A stretch of DNA of 5,860 nucleotides from Candidatus Cloacimonadota bacterium (GCA_030628755.1 DAOVQH010000169.1:1-5860), one strand, 5' to 3'. Shown: positions 1 through 5,665, counted from the stretch's first letter. The notes: generated from the sequence alone by a model not told the origin. Numbers and translations: made by a program.

Positions 1-1270
1 ATATATTCCAACTATTGTGAATAAGATATGTAGGATAGGCATATTCCCAAGGATAACATTCATATTGTTCGGTTATGATAATGGAATCTGGAGGAGCTAA
101 AGGTGACAAATACGGTTCATAATCCACAATTCCATAAGCTGGATTATCGTTACCATCAATAATAGAAACATCAATAGGTGAAACGGTATCCCAAACAGTA
201 TTTTCAGCTTTCACATCCATGGCACTGGCATTATAAACGCTATATTCTTCGCCTGTATAAAAAATATTATCATAAATGCAATTATAGCCATCATCGTCTG
301 TGCTGGTGTTTTCCAGATCTCCCAGATTGGCAGTGGCATCGGAAGCGAGATAGAACCCGGTATAATTGCCGGTAACCTCATTGTAAGTGAACGTTCCATT
401 TGCCCCGGAACCATAAAGCATTACACCCGCTCCGGAATCTGGGTCACCTTCCTCGAAATTATTTGAAATCAAATTATCCTTGTAATAACCTTTTGCATTG
501 TATAGATAGATGCCAGTATAATTATAAGAAATTGTATTGTTCTCCACTGTCGGAGTCATTTCATTATAATTGAACAAATTCCCCATAGTGATGCCCTGCT
601 TGCCGTTGTGATGAATATAAGAATTGGAAATGGTGGGACTGCAATCGTGGGCACTGTTTTGCAAAGCAAGTTGAATAGCACCATGAAATTGCGTTCCCAA
701 TCCACATTGTGTAACTTCACAGGAATCTATAAGAGCATTTGAATTATCTGTTATGAGAATTCCATTCTGTTCACAATCCCAGATTTTAGAATTTTTTATC
801 TCCATATAGGAAGGTGTTGTGCTGGTCAAACCCGAAAAGTGAATTGCCTTTTTATGATTTTCAAAAGAACAATGATTTATTAATACCGGACTATTTATTG
901 AATTGATGCCATAATCATTAATGTCGTTAGTATCTTCTATATAACAATAATAGAATTCACTCTGCTGGATTTCACTTTCCAGGCGGATACCGCCCCAACT
1001 CAAATTATTGAAACCGAAAAAACGAATTGAATCTGCTTCTGCTCCAATAGAAAGAATATTTCCCTCAGCAGTGATCTGGTAATATCCTTGAACTGATACT
1101 ATAACACCGGGTTGTATTTCTAATGTTTCACCAGCAGGAACAGTTATATCTCCAACTACATTGTAAGGATTATTTTCTGGTGACCACAATCCGGATTGAT
1201 TCCCGGATACATCGATAGCCACAATGGATAAATTACAGAAAATAAAAATAAAACTAATTATTATTCTCAT
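1..1270 (-). CDS. Secreted right-handed parallel beta-helix protein, N-terminal part (runs off left edge)
   Basis: An open frame of 423 codons starts at the ATG at 1270-1268 and stays open to base 2, so the C-terminus is outside the window. Residues 1-18 look like a signal peptide: Met-Arg, a run of Ile and Phe, then a likely cut after Ile-Val-Ala18. There is no lipobox. Residues 21-70 hold the entry segment typical of these proteins (GNQSGLWSP, then NPYNVVGDITVPAGETL and IQPGV). From about 80 to 360 come repeated short strands with Asn-rich turns (SPVLINHCSF, NSYIHHNGKQGI, NNTISYNYTGIYL), the pattern of PbH1/Beta_helix repeats. The end of the helix is marked by AENTVWDT (353-361) and VDYEPYLSPL (382-391). 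Residues after about 392 begin a new region rich in Tyr and Pro. The family includes surface adhesins, polysaccharide-active enzymes and proteins of unknown role, and no catalytic residues can be identified. A type IX sorting domain could lie in the unseen C-terminus. Translation and fold class are secure; the function is unknown. Confidence 0.85.
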   Translation of the reverse strand, partial: MRIIISFIFIFCNLSIVAIDVSGNQSGLWSPENNPYNVVGDITVPAGETLEIQPGVIVSVQGYYQITAEGNILSIGAEADSIRFFGFNNLSWGGIRLESEIQQSEFYYCYIEDTNDINDYGINSINSPVLINHCSFENHKKAIHFSGLTSTTPSYMEIKNSKIWDCEQNGILITDNSNALIDSCEVTQCGLGTQFHGAIQLALQNSAHDCSPTISNSYIHHNGKQGITMGNLFNYNEMTPTVENNTISYNYTGIYLYNAKGYYKDNLISNNFEEGDPDSGAGVMLYGSGANGTFTYNEVTGNYTGFYLASDATANLGDLENTSTDDDGYNCIYDNIFYTGEEYSVYNASAMDVKAENTVWDTVSPIDVSIIDGNDNPAYGIVDYEPYLSPLAPPDSIIITEQYECYPWEYAYPTYLIHNSWNI

Positions 1271-1275
1271 TGTTT

Positions 1276-1281
1276 CTCCTT
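1276..1281 (-). promoter_or_regulatory. Ribosome binding site of the beta-helix gene
   Basis: AAGGAG on the minus strand, five bases before the ATG at 1270. It fixes the start and supports the signal peptide read from it. I could not find a convincing -35/-10 pair in the GC-rich leader upstream (1282-1451). Confidence 0.75.
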
Positions 1282-1291
1282 ATTCCCTTAA

Positions 1292-1316
1292 CCTCTCATT
1301 CCGAAGCTTCCGCTTC
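1292..1316. repeat. Direct repeat copy 1 (25 bp, 22 of 25 matching copy 2)
   Basis: The last 15 bases, CGAAGCTTCCGCTTC at 1302-1316, are identical to 1415-1429. The ten bases before them match at seven positions. Within the copy GAAGC (1303-1307) can pair with GCTTC (1312-1316) over a TTCC loop. The right-hand arm that copy 2 keeps (GGGGTGAG) is missing here, so this looks like a truncated copy. Confidence 0.75.
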
Positions 1317-1322
1317 CAAAGT

Positions 1323-1340
1323 GCGAAGTAGAAACTTCGC
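1323..1340. repeat. Short stem-loop GCGAAGT/ACTTCGC
   Basis: A perfect 7-bp stem (1323-1329 with 1334-1340) closes a four-base loop AGAA. It shares the CGAAG/CTTCG arm sequence with the neighbouring repeat copies, so alternative pairing with 1302-1306 is also possible. No T-run follows on either strand, so it is not a simple intrinsic terminator. Confidence 0.6.
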
Positions 1341-1345
1341 GAGTT

Positions 1346-1386
1346 ATCCCCTTCCCATCCGGCAGCTGCCGGATAGGAAGGAGGAT
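1346..1386 (+). repeat. Long GC-rich stem-loop followed by T7; terminator-like on the plus strand
   Basis: The core at 1357-1374 is an 18-bp perfect palindrome (ATCCGGCAGCTGCCGGAT). It extends outward through one C/A mismatch into CCTTCC/GGAAGG and, past one bulged A at 1382, into ATCC/GGAT, giving arms of about 20 bases. Seven T residues follow at 1386-1392, so the plus strand has the form of a rho-independent terminator. No plus-strand gene lies upstream of it, because both flanking genes read leftward. It therefore either limits antisense transcription toward maf or is simply part of the repeat element. The minus strand has an A-run before the hairpin rather than a T-run after it. Confidence 0.65.
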
Positions 1387-1396
1387 TTTTTTCTCT

Positions 1397-1443
1397 CAAG
1401 AACATCTCTCACTACGAAGCTTCCGCTTCGGGGTGAGTTCTTG
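1397..1443. repeat. Extended hairpin carrying direct repeat copy 2
   Basis: CAAGAA (1397-1402) pairs with TTCTTG (1438-1443). After a five-base bulge CTCAC (1408-1412) pairs with GTGAG (1433-1437). An inner stem CGAAGC/GCTTCG (1415-1420 with 1425-1430) closes a TTCC loop. It begins just beyond the maf stop codon in the maf reading direction. It could protect or end the maf mRNA, but no T-run follows on that strand, so intrinsic termination is not well supported. Confidence 0.6.
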
Positions 1444-1451
1444 GACCAACG

Positions 1452-2036
1452 CTATTTAATAATTATCTTTTTCAGCATCTCATAAAAAAGAGAAACCGGA
1501 AAACCCATCACATTAAAATAACAACCAGAAAGTCTTTTTATAAATTGACATCCAAATCCCTGAATTCCATATGCTCCAGCTTTATCAAGAGGTTCTTTCG
1601 TTTTAATATACTCATCAATTTCCTGAGCACTAAGAGGTTTGAACTCAACCCGTGTTTTTTCAAAATCAGAAATCAATTGGTGTTTATATGCAATGGCTAC
1701 CCCAGTATATACATAGTGATAAGTATCTGAAAGTCTGGTCAGGAATTCTGCTGCTTGATATACATTTCTAGGCTTACCTAAAACTTCATTATTAAGGTAA
1801 ACAATAGTATCAGCAGCTACAATAACATAATCACTTTGGACCTTCTTTCTAATTTCAATTGCCTTGTTTTCTGCATGAAGTTTTACCAATTTACGGGGAT
1901 TATTATTAATGATATCTTCATCGATATGAGCAGGCATTTGAAGAGCATTAATACCAATAAGATTGAATATTTCTTTTCGTCTGGGAGACGCTGAAGCTAA
2001 AATGACCTGCTTATTTCTTAGAAGATTATGGATCAT
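1452..2036 (-). CDS. maf: Maf family nucleotide pyrophosphatase (YhdE-like dTTP/UTP pyrophosphatase)
   Basis: A 194-residue cytoplasmic protein of normal Maf length. It should hydrolyse non-canonical or selected nucleoside triphosphates to the monophosphate and pyrophosphate, acting as a house-cleaning enzyme and possibly in septum control. Visible family motifs, in order, are LASASPRR (13-20), AADT (74-77), LGKP (86-89), YTGVAI (110-115), DKAGAYGIQG (151-160) and GCYFNVMGFP (171-180). DKAGAYGIQG fits the YhdE (dTTP/UTP) branch, since the YceF branch normally has a CAGSFKSE-type segment there. GCYFNV has Cys where Ser is usual. I chose the ATG at 2036. An in-frame TTG at 2057 would add seven residues but has no Shine-Dalgarno sequence, and the purine-rich GGAAGGAAAG lies after it, about 12 bases before the ATG. 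The stop is TAG. It reads divergently from the LicD gene and in the same direction as the beta-helix gene. Confidence 0.93.
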   Translation of the reverse strand: MIHNLLRNKQVILASASPRRKEIFNLIGINALQMPAHIDEDIINNNPRKLVKLHAENKAIEIRKKVQSDYVIVAADTIVYLNNEVLGKPRNVYQAAEFLTRLSDTYHYVYTGVAIAYKHQLISDFEKTRVEFKPLSAQEIDEYIKTKEPLDKAGAYGIQGFGCQFIKRLSGCYFNVMGFPVSLFYEMLKKIIIK

Positions 2037-2082
2037 AATGATAATCTTTCCTTCCAAATATTTGAAAAACTAATTATTAATT

Positions 2083-2110
2083 TTTATATTTCATTCGGGT
2101 TAGTTGTCAA
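2083..2110 (-). promoter_or_regulatory. Probable maf promoter
   Basis: On the minus strand a perfect TTGACA (2110-2105) is followed after 16 bases by TATAAA (2088-2083). Transcription would begin near 2076, giving a leader of about 40 bases before the maf ATG at 2036. The match is to the sigma-70 consensus; the surrounding AT-richness raises the chance level of the -10, but the -35 is exact. Confidence 0.55.
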
Positions 2111-2154
2111 TAATTAAAATATCCTTGTTTTAGAAAAACTACTATTCAATCCAC

Positions 2155-2182
2155 GAATTTATACTCAAAAGAGAATAAATTC
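2155..2182. promoter_or_regulatory. Dyad between the divergent promoters; candidate operator
   Basis: GAATTTAT (2155-2162) and ATAAATTC (2175-2182) are exact inverted repeats. Inside them CTC (2164-2166) and GAG (2171-2173) also pair around AAAA, leaving one A/A mismatch per arm, so two 12-base arms flank a four-base centre. It ends seven bases before the -35 of the LicD promoter, a usual place for a regulator site. No regulator gene is in the window, so the binding role is inference. Confidence 0.4.
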
Positions 2183-2189
2183 AATAATC

Positions 2190-2218
2190 TTGACAATTAA
2201 TAACTAATTCTAAATTTA
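2190..2218 (+). promoter_or_regulatory. Probable promoter of the LicD/CDP-alcohol gene pair
   Basis: An exact TTGACA at 2190-2195 is followed by AATTTA (2213-2218, spacer 17) or TAAATT (2211-2216, spacer 15) as a weak -10. Transcription would begin only around 2224, a few bases before the ribosome binding site AGAGGA at 2227-2232, so the leader would be very short. No promoter-like sequence is seen between the two genes downstream. Confidence 0.45.
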
Positions 2219-2226
2219 TCTGCCAC

Positions 2227-2232
2227 AGAGGA
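2227..2232 (+). promoter_or_regulatory. Ribosome binding site of the LicD gene, unusually close to the ATG
   Basis: AGAGGA is followed after only three bases by the ATG at 2236. The spacing is shorter than usual, but the next in-frame ATG (codon 11) has no better site and would cut into the first LicD domain. Confidence 0.5.
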
Positions 2233-2235
2233 TTA

Positions 2236-3420
2236 ATGAAAGTCAACGGAAAACTTAGCAGCAGGATGTTTAGAAAAACAATTTGGATTCTAAATAAACA
2301 TAAAATCCCTTTCTGGTTGGATTCGGGAACATTATTGGGAATAATAAGAGACAAAAAAAGTATTCCCTGGCATAAAAATATTGATATCTCAATTCCAGGA
2401 AAATACTTTGAAAAATTTAAAGCGCTTGAAAAGGAATTTGCACCTCAATATAGGTTAAAAGAAGTAATTGATCTTTCTGGAAGAAAATGGATTCCTAATG
2501 ACTTTTCAAAGATTGTAATTTTAAAAAAATGGAAAAGAAGTAGCAAAGCAGGATTAAAAATAAGAGTAACATTTAAATATAAAAAAGACGATAAATACAT
2601 TTGGGTAGATAAAAGAAGCTGTAAATGGGTGCATTCTCATTATTTTGAAAATCTAGATAAGATTAATATAAATGACCAGGAATATCCTATTCCCTCTGAT
2701 GCGGAAAATTATCTGAAAGCAAGGTACGGAAACTGGAAGAAAGTACAGAAATACTGGATAAGCAGTATTCACGATCACTCAATAGTTGATGATGAAATTA
2801 TCCAAAAAATTCCTACTAAGAAAAGAATAAAAAAATATATAAAGAAAAGAATCCAATTGCAGGGTAAATATTTCATTCGGATGAAAAAATTGATTTTATA
2901 TACAATTAAAATTCTGGAAAAGAACAATATTCCCTACTGGTTAGATGAGGGAACATTACTTGGAATAATTCGTGACGGAGACCTCTTACCCTGGGACCAC
3001 GATGCCGATATGGGAATACCAGGAGAATATGCAGAAAAGGTCTGGAAGATCAGACATAAATTTTTTCCAGTATTCGTTGTGAAAAGAAAAATGACTTCAA
3101 GTTTATGGTTGCCTGGAAGATTCCGTTCATTAAAATTAAAAACACCCTTTGAAAGGTTATTTCAAATAAATTTTCATATTGACCTTTTTTGTAAATATAA
3201 AGTTGAAGATCGTATGCACTGGATAATAATGAATGCGCTGAAACACTCTGAAAGCAAGTTTTTCGATAATCTGGATACAATAAACTGGGAAGAAAGAAAG
3301 GTTAAAATTCCATCTCATGTAGAAGAATACCTTGAACTGAATTATGGAAATTGGAGAGTTCCTGATCCTGATTTTGATCCGAGTGTGGACAATGGAACCA
3401 TCGCAGAAAGAGGATTTTAA
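2236..3420 (+). CDS. Tandem LicD-domain protein; first domain lacks catalytic acidic residues
   Basis: A 394-residue protein with no signal peptide or membrane segment, so probably cytoplasmic. It holds two copies of the LicD nucleotidyltransferase fold, at about 15-175 and 222-378, joined by a Lys/Arg-rich linker (193-216). LicD-family enzymes, which include bacterial phosphocholine transferases and the fukutin group, move a phospho-alcohol from a CDP-linked donor onto a glycan. The second domain is intact in its key site: WLDEGTLLGIIRD (235-247), PWDHDAD (252-258) with Asp254, Asp256 and Asp258, and HIDLF (314-318) with Asp316. The first has WLDSGTLLGIIRD (27-39) but PWHKNID (44-50), so two of the three acidic residues are His46 and Asn48, and no Asp sits at the place of Asp316. 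Both copies end in a matching block, ENYLKARYGNW (157-167) and EEYLELNYGNW (363-373). Residues 24-57 match 232-265 at 21 of 34 positions, so the protein arose by internal duplication. It lies eight bases before a CDP-alcohol phosphotransferase gene. The acceptor and the alcohol are unknown. Confidence 0.85.
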   Translation: MKVNGKLSSRMFRKTIWILNKHKIPFWLDSGTLLGIIRDKKSIPWHKNIDISIPGKYFEKFKALEKEFAPQYRLKEVIDLSGRKWIPNDFSKIVILKKWKRSSKAGLKIRVTFKYKKDDKYIWVDKRSCKWVHSHYFENLDKININDQEYPIPSDAENYLKARYGNWKKVQKYWISSIHDHSIVDDEIIQKIPTKKRIKKYIKKRIQLQGKYFIRMKKLILYTIKILEKNNIPYWLDEGTLLGIIRDGDLLPWDHDADMGIPGEYAEKVWKIRHKFFPVFVVKRKMTSSLWLPGRFRSLKLKTPFERLFQINFHIDLFCKYKVEDRMHWIIMNALKHSESKFFDNLDTINWEERKVKIPSHVEEYLELNYGNWRVPDPDFDPSVDNGTIAERGF

Positions 3421-3428
3421 AATAAATA

Positions 3429-4358
3429 ATGACTAAAAATAAAAAAGTAAGAAACAACTTCACAGAATACAACATCAGAATGTTTAAAGATTTTAAAAGA
3501 TCAATAAAGCATGCTATTTTTGATGAGACTTTAACACTCTATATTTTAAGACCTATAGCATTTATCTTTGTTAAAATGTTTTATAAAACATCGATTACAC
3601 CTAATCAAATATCGTTGATGACTATAATTGTTGGTATAATTAGTGGCTTTTTCTTTTCCAGAGGAACTTTAACCTTCTTTGTAATTGCAGGTGGATTATA
3701 CTTTTTTAGCATGGTTCTGGACTGTGTGGATGGAATGATAGCCCGTTTGAAAAATAGTGGAACTGCTGTTGGACGGATTATAGATGGAGCTGCTGATTAT
3801 ATAGTTGGAATATCAGTTTATGTTGGTTTAGGAATAGGTTTATCTAATGCAAACTATCAACTTTCCTTTTCTCTTTCAATGTCTCATTGGACACTTCTCC
3901 TAATTGCTGCTGCAAGTCAGATATTTCATGCCATGCTTGTAGATTACTATAGAAATGAATTTATGGCACATGGTCTGGGTGAAAATAAATCCACCTGGGA
4001 AGAGAAGAAGCATTTTACTGAAGAATTGGATAAAATAGAGCATGAAAAAGGAAAACTTCTGGATAAGATTCTTATTGCTATCTATCTGGGATATTCACAT
4101 CTTCAAGTTTTTCATTTAGATGAAAAAGAAGAATATGACCGTGAAACATATTATCATGCCAACAATATGTTAATTCGTCTCTGGTTCTGGATTGGACCAA
4201 CTGCACATGCTTTTGTATTTATCATATCAGCGATTTTGTTCAGACCGATAATTTTCTTCATTTATACAATTGGAGTCGCAAATATCTGGATGATTGTACT
4301 CTGGATAATTCAAGTTAAAGTAAATAAAAAAATCCTTATAAACAACAAGAGATTATAA
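3429..4358 (+). CDS. CDP-alcohol phosphatidyltransferase family membrane enzyme
   Basis: A 309-residue integral membrane protein that should transfer a phospho-alcohol group from a CDP-linked donor to an alcohol acceptor, as in phospholipid synthesis. The full family signature D-x2-D-G-x2-A-R-x8-G-x3-D-x3-D is present: Asp98, Asp101, Gly102, Ala105, Arg106, Gly115, Asp119 and Asp123. Hydrophobic segments lie at about 38-52 (possibly interfacial), 61-78, 82-97, 124-140, 153-170, 250-270 and 273-297. SITPNQISL (55-63) is the usual entry motif before the first core helix. Unusual is the charged stretch at about 174-247, rich in Glu, Lys and His, where compact members of the family have a short loop; this makes the protein longer than the roughly 200-residue PgsA type. 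The start is eight bases after the LicD stop. The nearest purine-rich site (AGAAAGAGGA) ends inside the LicD gene about 14 bases upstream, so translation is probably coupled to the LicD gene. Substrate pair not determinable; the signature itself is secure. Confidence 0.9.
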   Translation: MTKNKKVRNNFTEYNIRMFKDFKRSIKHAIFDETLTLYILRPIAFIFVKMFYKTSITPNQISLMTIIVGIISGFFFSRGTLTFFVIAGGLYFFSMVLDCVDGMIARLKNSGTAVGRIIDGAADYIVGISVYVGLGIGLSNANYQLSFSLSMSHWTLLLIAAASQIFHAMLVDYYRNEFMAHGLGENKSTWEEKKHFTEELDKIEHEKGKLLDKILIAIYLGYSHLQVFHLDEKEEYDRETYYHANNMLIRLWFWIGPTAHAFVFIISAILFRPIIFFIYTIGVANIWMIVLWIIQVKVNKKILINNKRL

Positions 4359-4365
4359 GGATTTT
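4325..4365 (-). terminator. Rho-independent terminator of the OPA transporter, inside the end of the convergent gene
   Basis: AAAATCCTTATAA (4329-4341) and TTATAAGGATTTT (4353-4365) form a perfect 13-bp stem around an 11-base loop. Read on the minus strand it begins 13 bases after the transporter stop codon and is followed by a T-rich tail (complement of 4322-4332). On the plus strand the stem includes the last two codons' region and the TAA (4356-4358) of the CDP-alcohol gene; only a short T-stretch (4362-4365, within the stem) is present there, so plus-strand termination is less certain. The stem has only two G-C pairs, which weakens it. Confidence 0.65.
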
Positions 4366-4378
4366 ATAAGAGAATTTC

Positions 4379-5656
4379 TTAAGCTTTTTTTAATTCATAT
4401 CTCCAGACAAATGTAATCATAATTGCAGCTAAAATTGCACCAAAAACCCAGAAGCCAAAAGCTGCATCCCAACTGAATTTCTCAATTAAATAACCAGTTC
4501 CAACACCTGTCAAACTTGCACCAACATAACCCATAGCATCAATAAATCCTGTAACAGATGAAGCAGCTTTTCGTGTACCGAAATCAGCAGGTAGAGCTGC
4601 TACAAGAAGTACATGAGGTCCAAATGTGAAAAACCCGATAAATAATAAAATTACTAAACTGATAATCCAATTTGCTCCAGGAACTATTCGATAAAGATAG
4701 CAGAATATAGCTAATAAAATTAACATTATAAATGCAATCGGTGCTCTGCGATGCTTGAAAATATTGTCTGATGCCCATCCGGCAAAAATTGCTCCAAGTC
4801 CACCAGCAACAGGAAAAGCTATTGCTTTGTAAGCAGCTAATGAAATCGTGGCTCCCTGTTCTTCGAACATATAGGTCGGTGCCCAACTCATAAAACCATA
4901 TCGAACAATATTCAAACCAAAAAGAGCAAAACCAGCTAACCAGACATAAGGATTCAAAAGCGTAATTCTTAAAGTCTTTTTAAAACCAATATGATGATCC
5001 TTATTAATTTCACTTTTTTCAATTCCCAGTTCCTGTTCCTCCAAACTTGGCAGTCCCACTTCTTCCGGTGCATTACGTGCTCTTATGTACCAGTGGATAG
5101 CAAGGAAGATACAAATCACAGCTGGAATCCAGAAAGTGAAACGCCAATTTAAGTATTTTACAATCGTACCTGCCAGAAACCAGGAAAAAGCACCTCCCAG
5201 AATATAGCTTGTACCAAGTCGTCCTGATATTTTGCCCCTGATCTTTTTGGGAAACCAGTTTGCTTTTGCTTTCACTGTAGGTCCCCAACCCATTGACTGG
5301 AAGTATCCGTTCAAACCCCAAATGATAGCCATAATAATAATAATACCTGCACTAAAACCGAAAATAATATTTAGAATTGCAGATGTAACCAGACCGATAG
5401 TAATGATTCTACGTGAGTTAATTTTATCACCAAGCTGACCATTTATGAACTGTCCAACTGCATAAGCAAAGAATAGACAGCTGAGAACGACTCCCATGCT
5501 CGTTTTTGTTAACTCAAATTCACCCATTATCCTGGGCATTGCAATAGAGATATTTACTCGTAAAAGGTAAAAAGATGCATATGTTATCCACATCATCCAG
5601 AACATTTTCTTTTGCCAGAATCTTATTTGAGTTGAAGTTTCAGAACTGTTTTTCAT
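4379..5656 (-). CDS. OPA-family (GlpT/UhpT-like) organophosphate:phosphate antiporter, MFS superfamily
   Basis: A 425-residue inner-membrane protein with the 12-helix layout of the major facilitator superfamily: two six-helix halves joined by a charged loop at about 192-228. Members exchange a sugar phosphate or glycerol 3-phosphate for phosphate. Matches to GlpT are FYLLRVNISIAMPRIMGEF (29-47), which contains Arg33; the GQFINGQLGDKINSRR loop (68-83); WGLNGYFQSMGWGPTVKA (113-130); and NIVRYGFMSWAPTYM (249-263), which contains Arg252. Arg33 and Arg252 fall at the places of the two phosphate-binding arginines of GlpT (Arg45 and Arg269). The GlpT histidine in its AHNVGG segment is replaced by Tyr151 in SYILGG, so the substrate may differ from glycerol 3-phosphate. 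The start has AAGGAG (5666-5671) nine bases upstream. It is probably cotranscribed with the upstream gene, 15 bases away, and ends at the hairpin at 4329-4365. Family is secure; substrate is open. Confidence 0.9.
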   Translation of the reverse strand: MKNSSETSTQIRFWQKKMFWMMWITYASFYLLRVNISIAMPRIMGEFELTKTSMGVVLSCLFFAYAVGQFINGQLGDKINSRRIITIGLVTSAILNIIFGFSAGIIIIMAIIWGLNGYFQSMGWGPTVKAKANWFPKKIRGKISGRLGTSYILGGAFSWFLAGTIVKYLNWRFTFWIPAVICIFLAIHWYIRARNAPEEVGLPSLEEQELGIEKSEINKDHHIGFKKTLRITLLNPYVWLAGFALFGLNIVRYGFMSWAPTYMFEEQGATISLAAYKAIAFPVAGGLGAIFAGWASDNIFKHRRAPIAFIMLILLAIFCYLYRIVPGANWIISLVILLFIGFFTFGPHVLLVAALPADFGTRKAASSVTGFIDAMGYVGASLTGVGTGYLIEKFSWDAAFGFWVFGAILAAIMITFVWRYELKKA

Positions 5657-5665
5657 CCTTTTTTT

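Larger units (their letters stand above)
1292..1443. repeat. GC-rich composite intergenic element (REP-like palindrome cluster)
   Basis: This block fills most of the 181-bp gap between maf and the beta-helix gene and is clearly richer in G+C than the surrounding DNA. It has four parts: a partial copy of a CTC..CGAAGCTTCCGCTTC unit (1292-1316), a short hairpin (1323-1340), a long hairpin around an 18-bp perfect palindrome (1346-1386), and a second copy of the unit inside a larger hairpin (1397-1443). Dispersed palindromic elements such as REP sequences or non-autonomous transposon relics look like this. No transposase, terminal repeat pair or target duplication is visible, so the mobile origin is inference. 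Confidence 0.6.

Noticed and set aside
178..414. Short open frames on both strands inside the beta-helix gene
   Set aside because: Both lie fully within the longer, well-supported minus-strand reading frame and have no family features; they are shadow frames.
1292..1443. CRISPR array or tRNA gene in the repeat-rich gap
   Set aside because: Only two repeat copies, with palindromes of differing sequence and no regular spacers; no cloverleaf or anticodon arm can be drawn.
1397..1443. Intrinsic terminator for maf
   Set aside because: The hairpin is just past the maf stop, but on the minus strand it is followed by an A-rich stretch, not by T residues.
1270..1485. Plus-strand open frame of 71 codons across the palindrome cluster
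   Set aside because: It runs through the hairpins and into the 3' end of maf, has no ribosome binding site, and its composition follows the repeats rather than a protein.
2034..2057. TTG start for maf at 2057, seven codons upstream
   Set aside because: No Shine-Dalgarno sequence before it; the purine-rich site lies between the TTG and the ATG at 2036, and Maf proteins normally begin close to the LASASPRR motif.
3050..3280. Minus-strand open frame of 76 codons inside the LicD gene
   Set aside because: Antisense to conserved LicD domain sequence, with no initiation signals.
4584..5438. Open frames of 68-100 codons inside the transporter gene
   Set aside because: They overlap a full-length transporter with clear family motifs and show no recognisable protein features.
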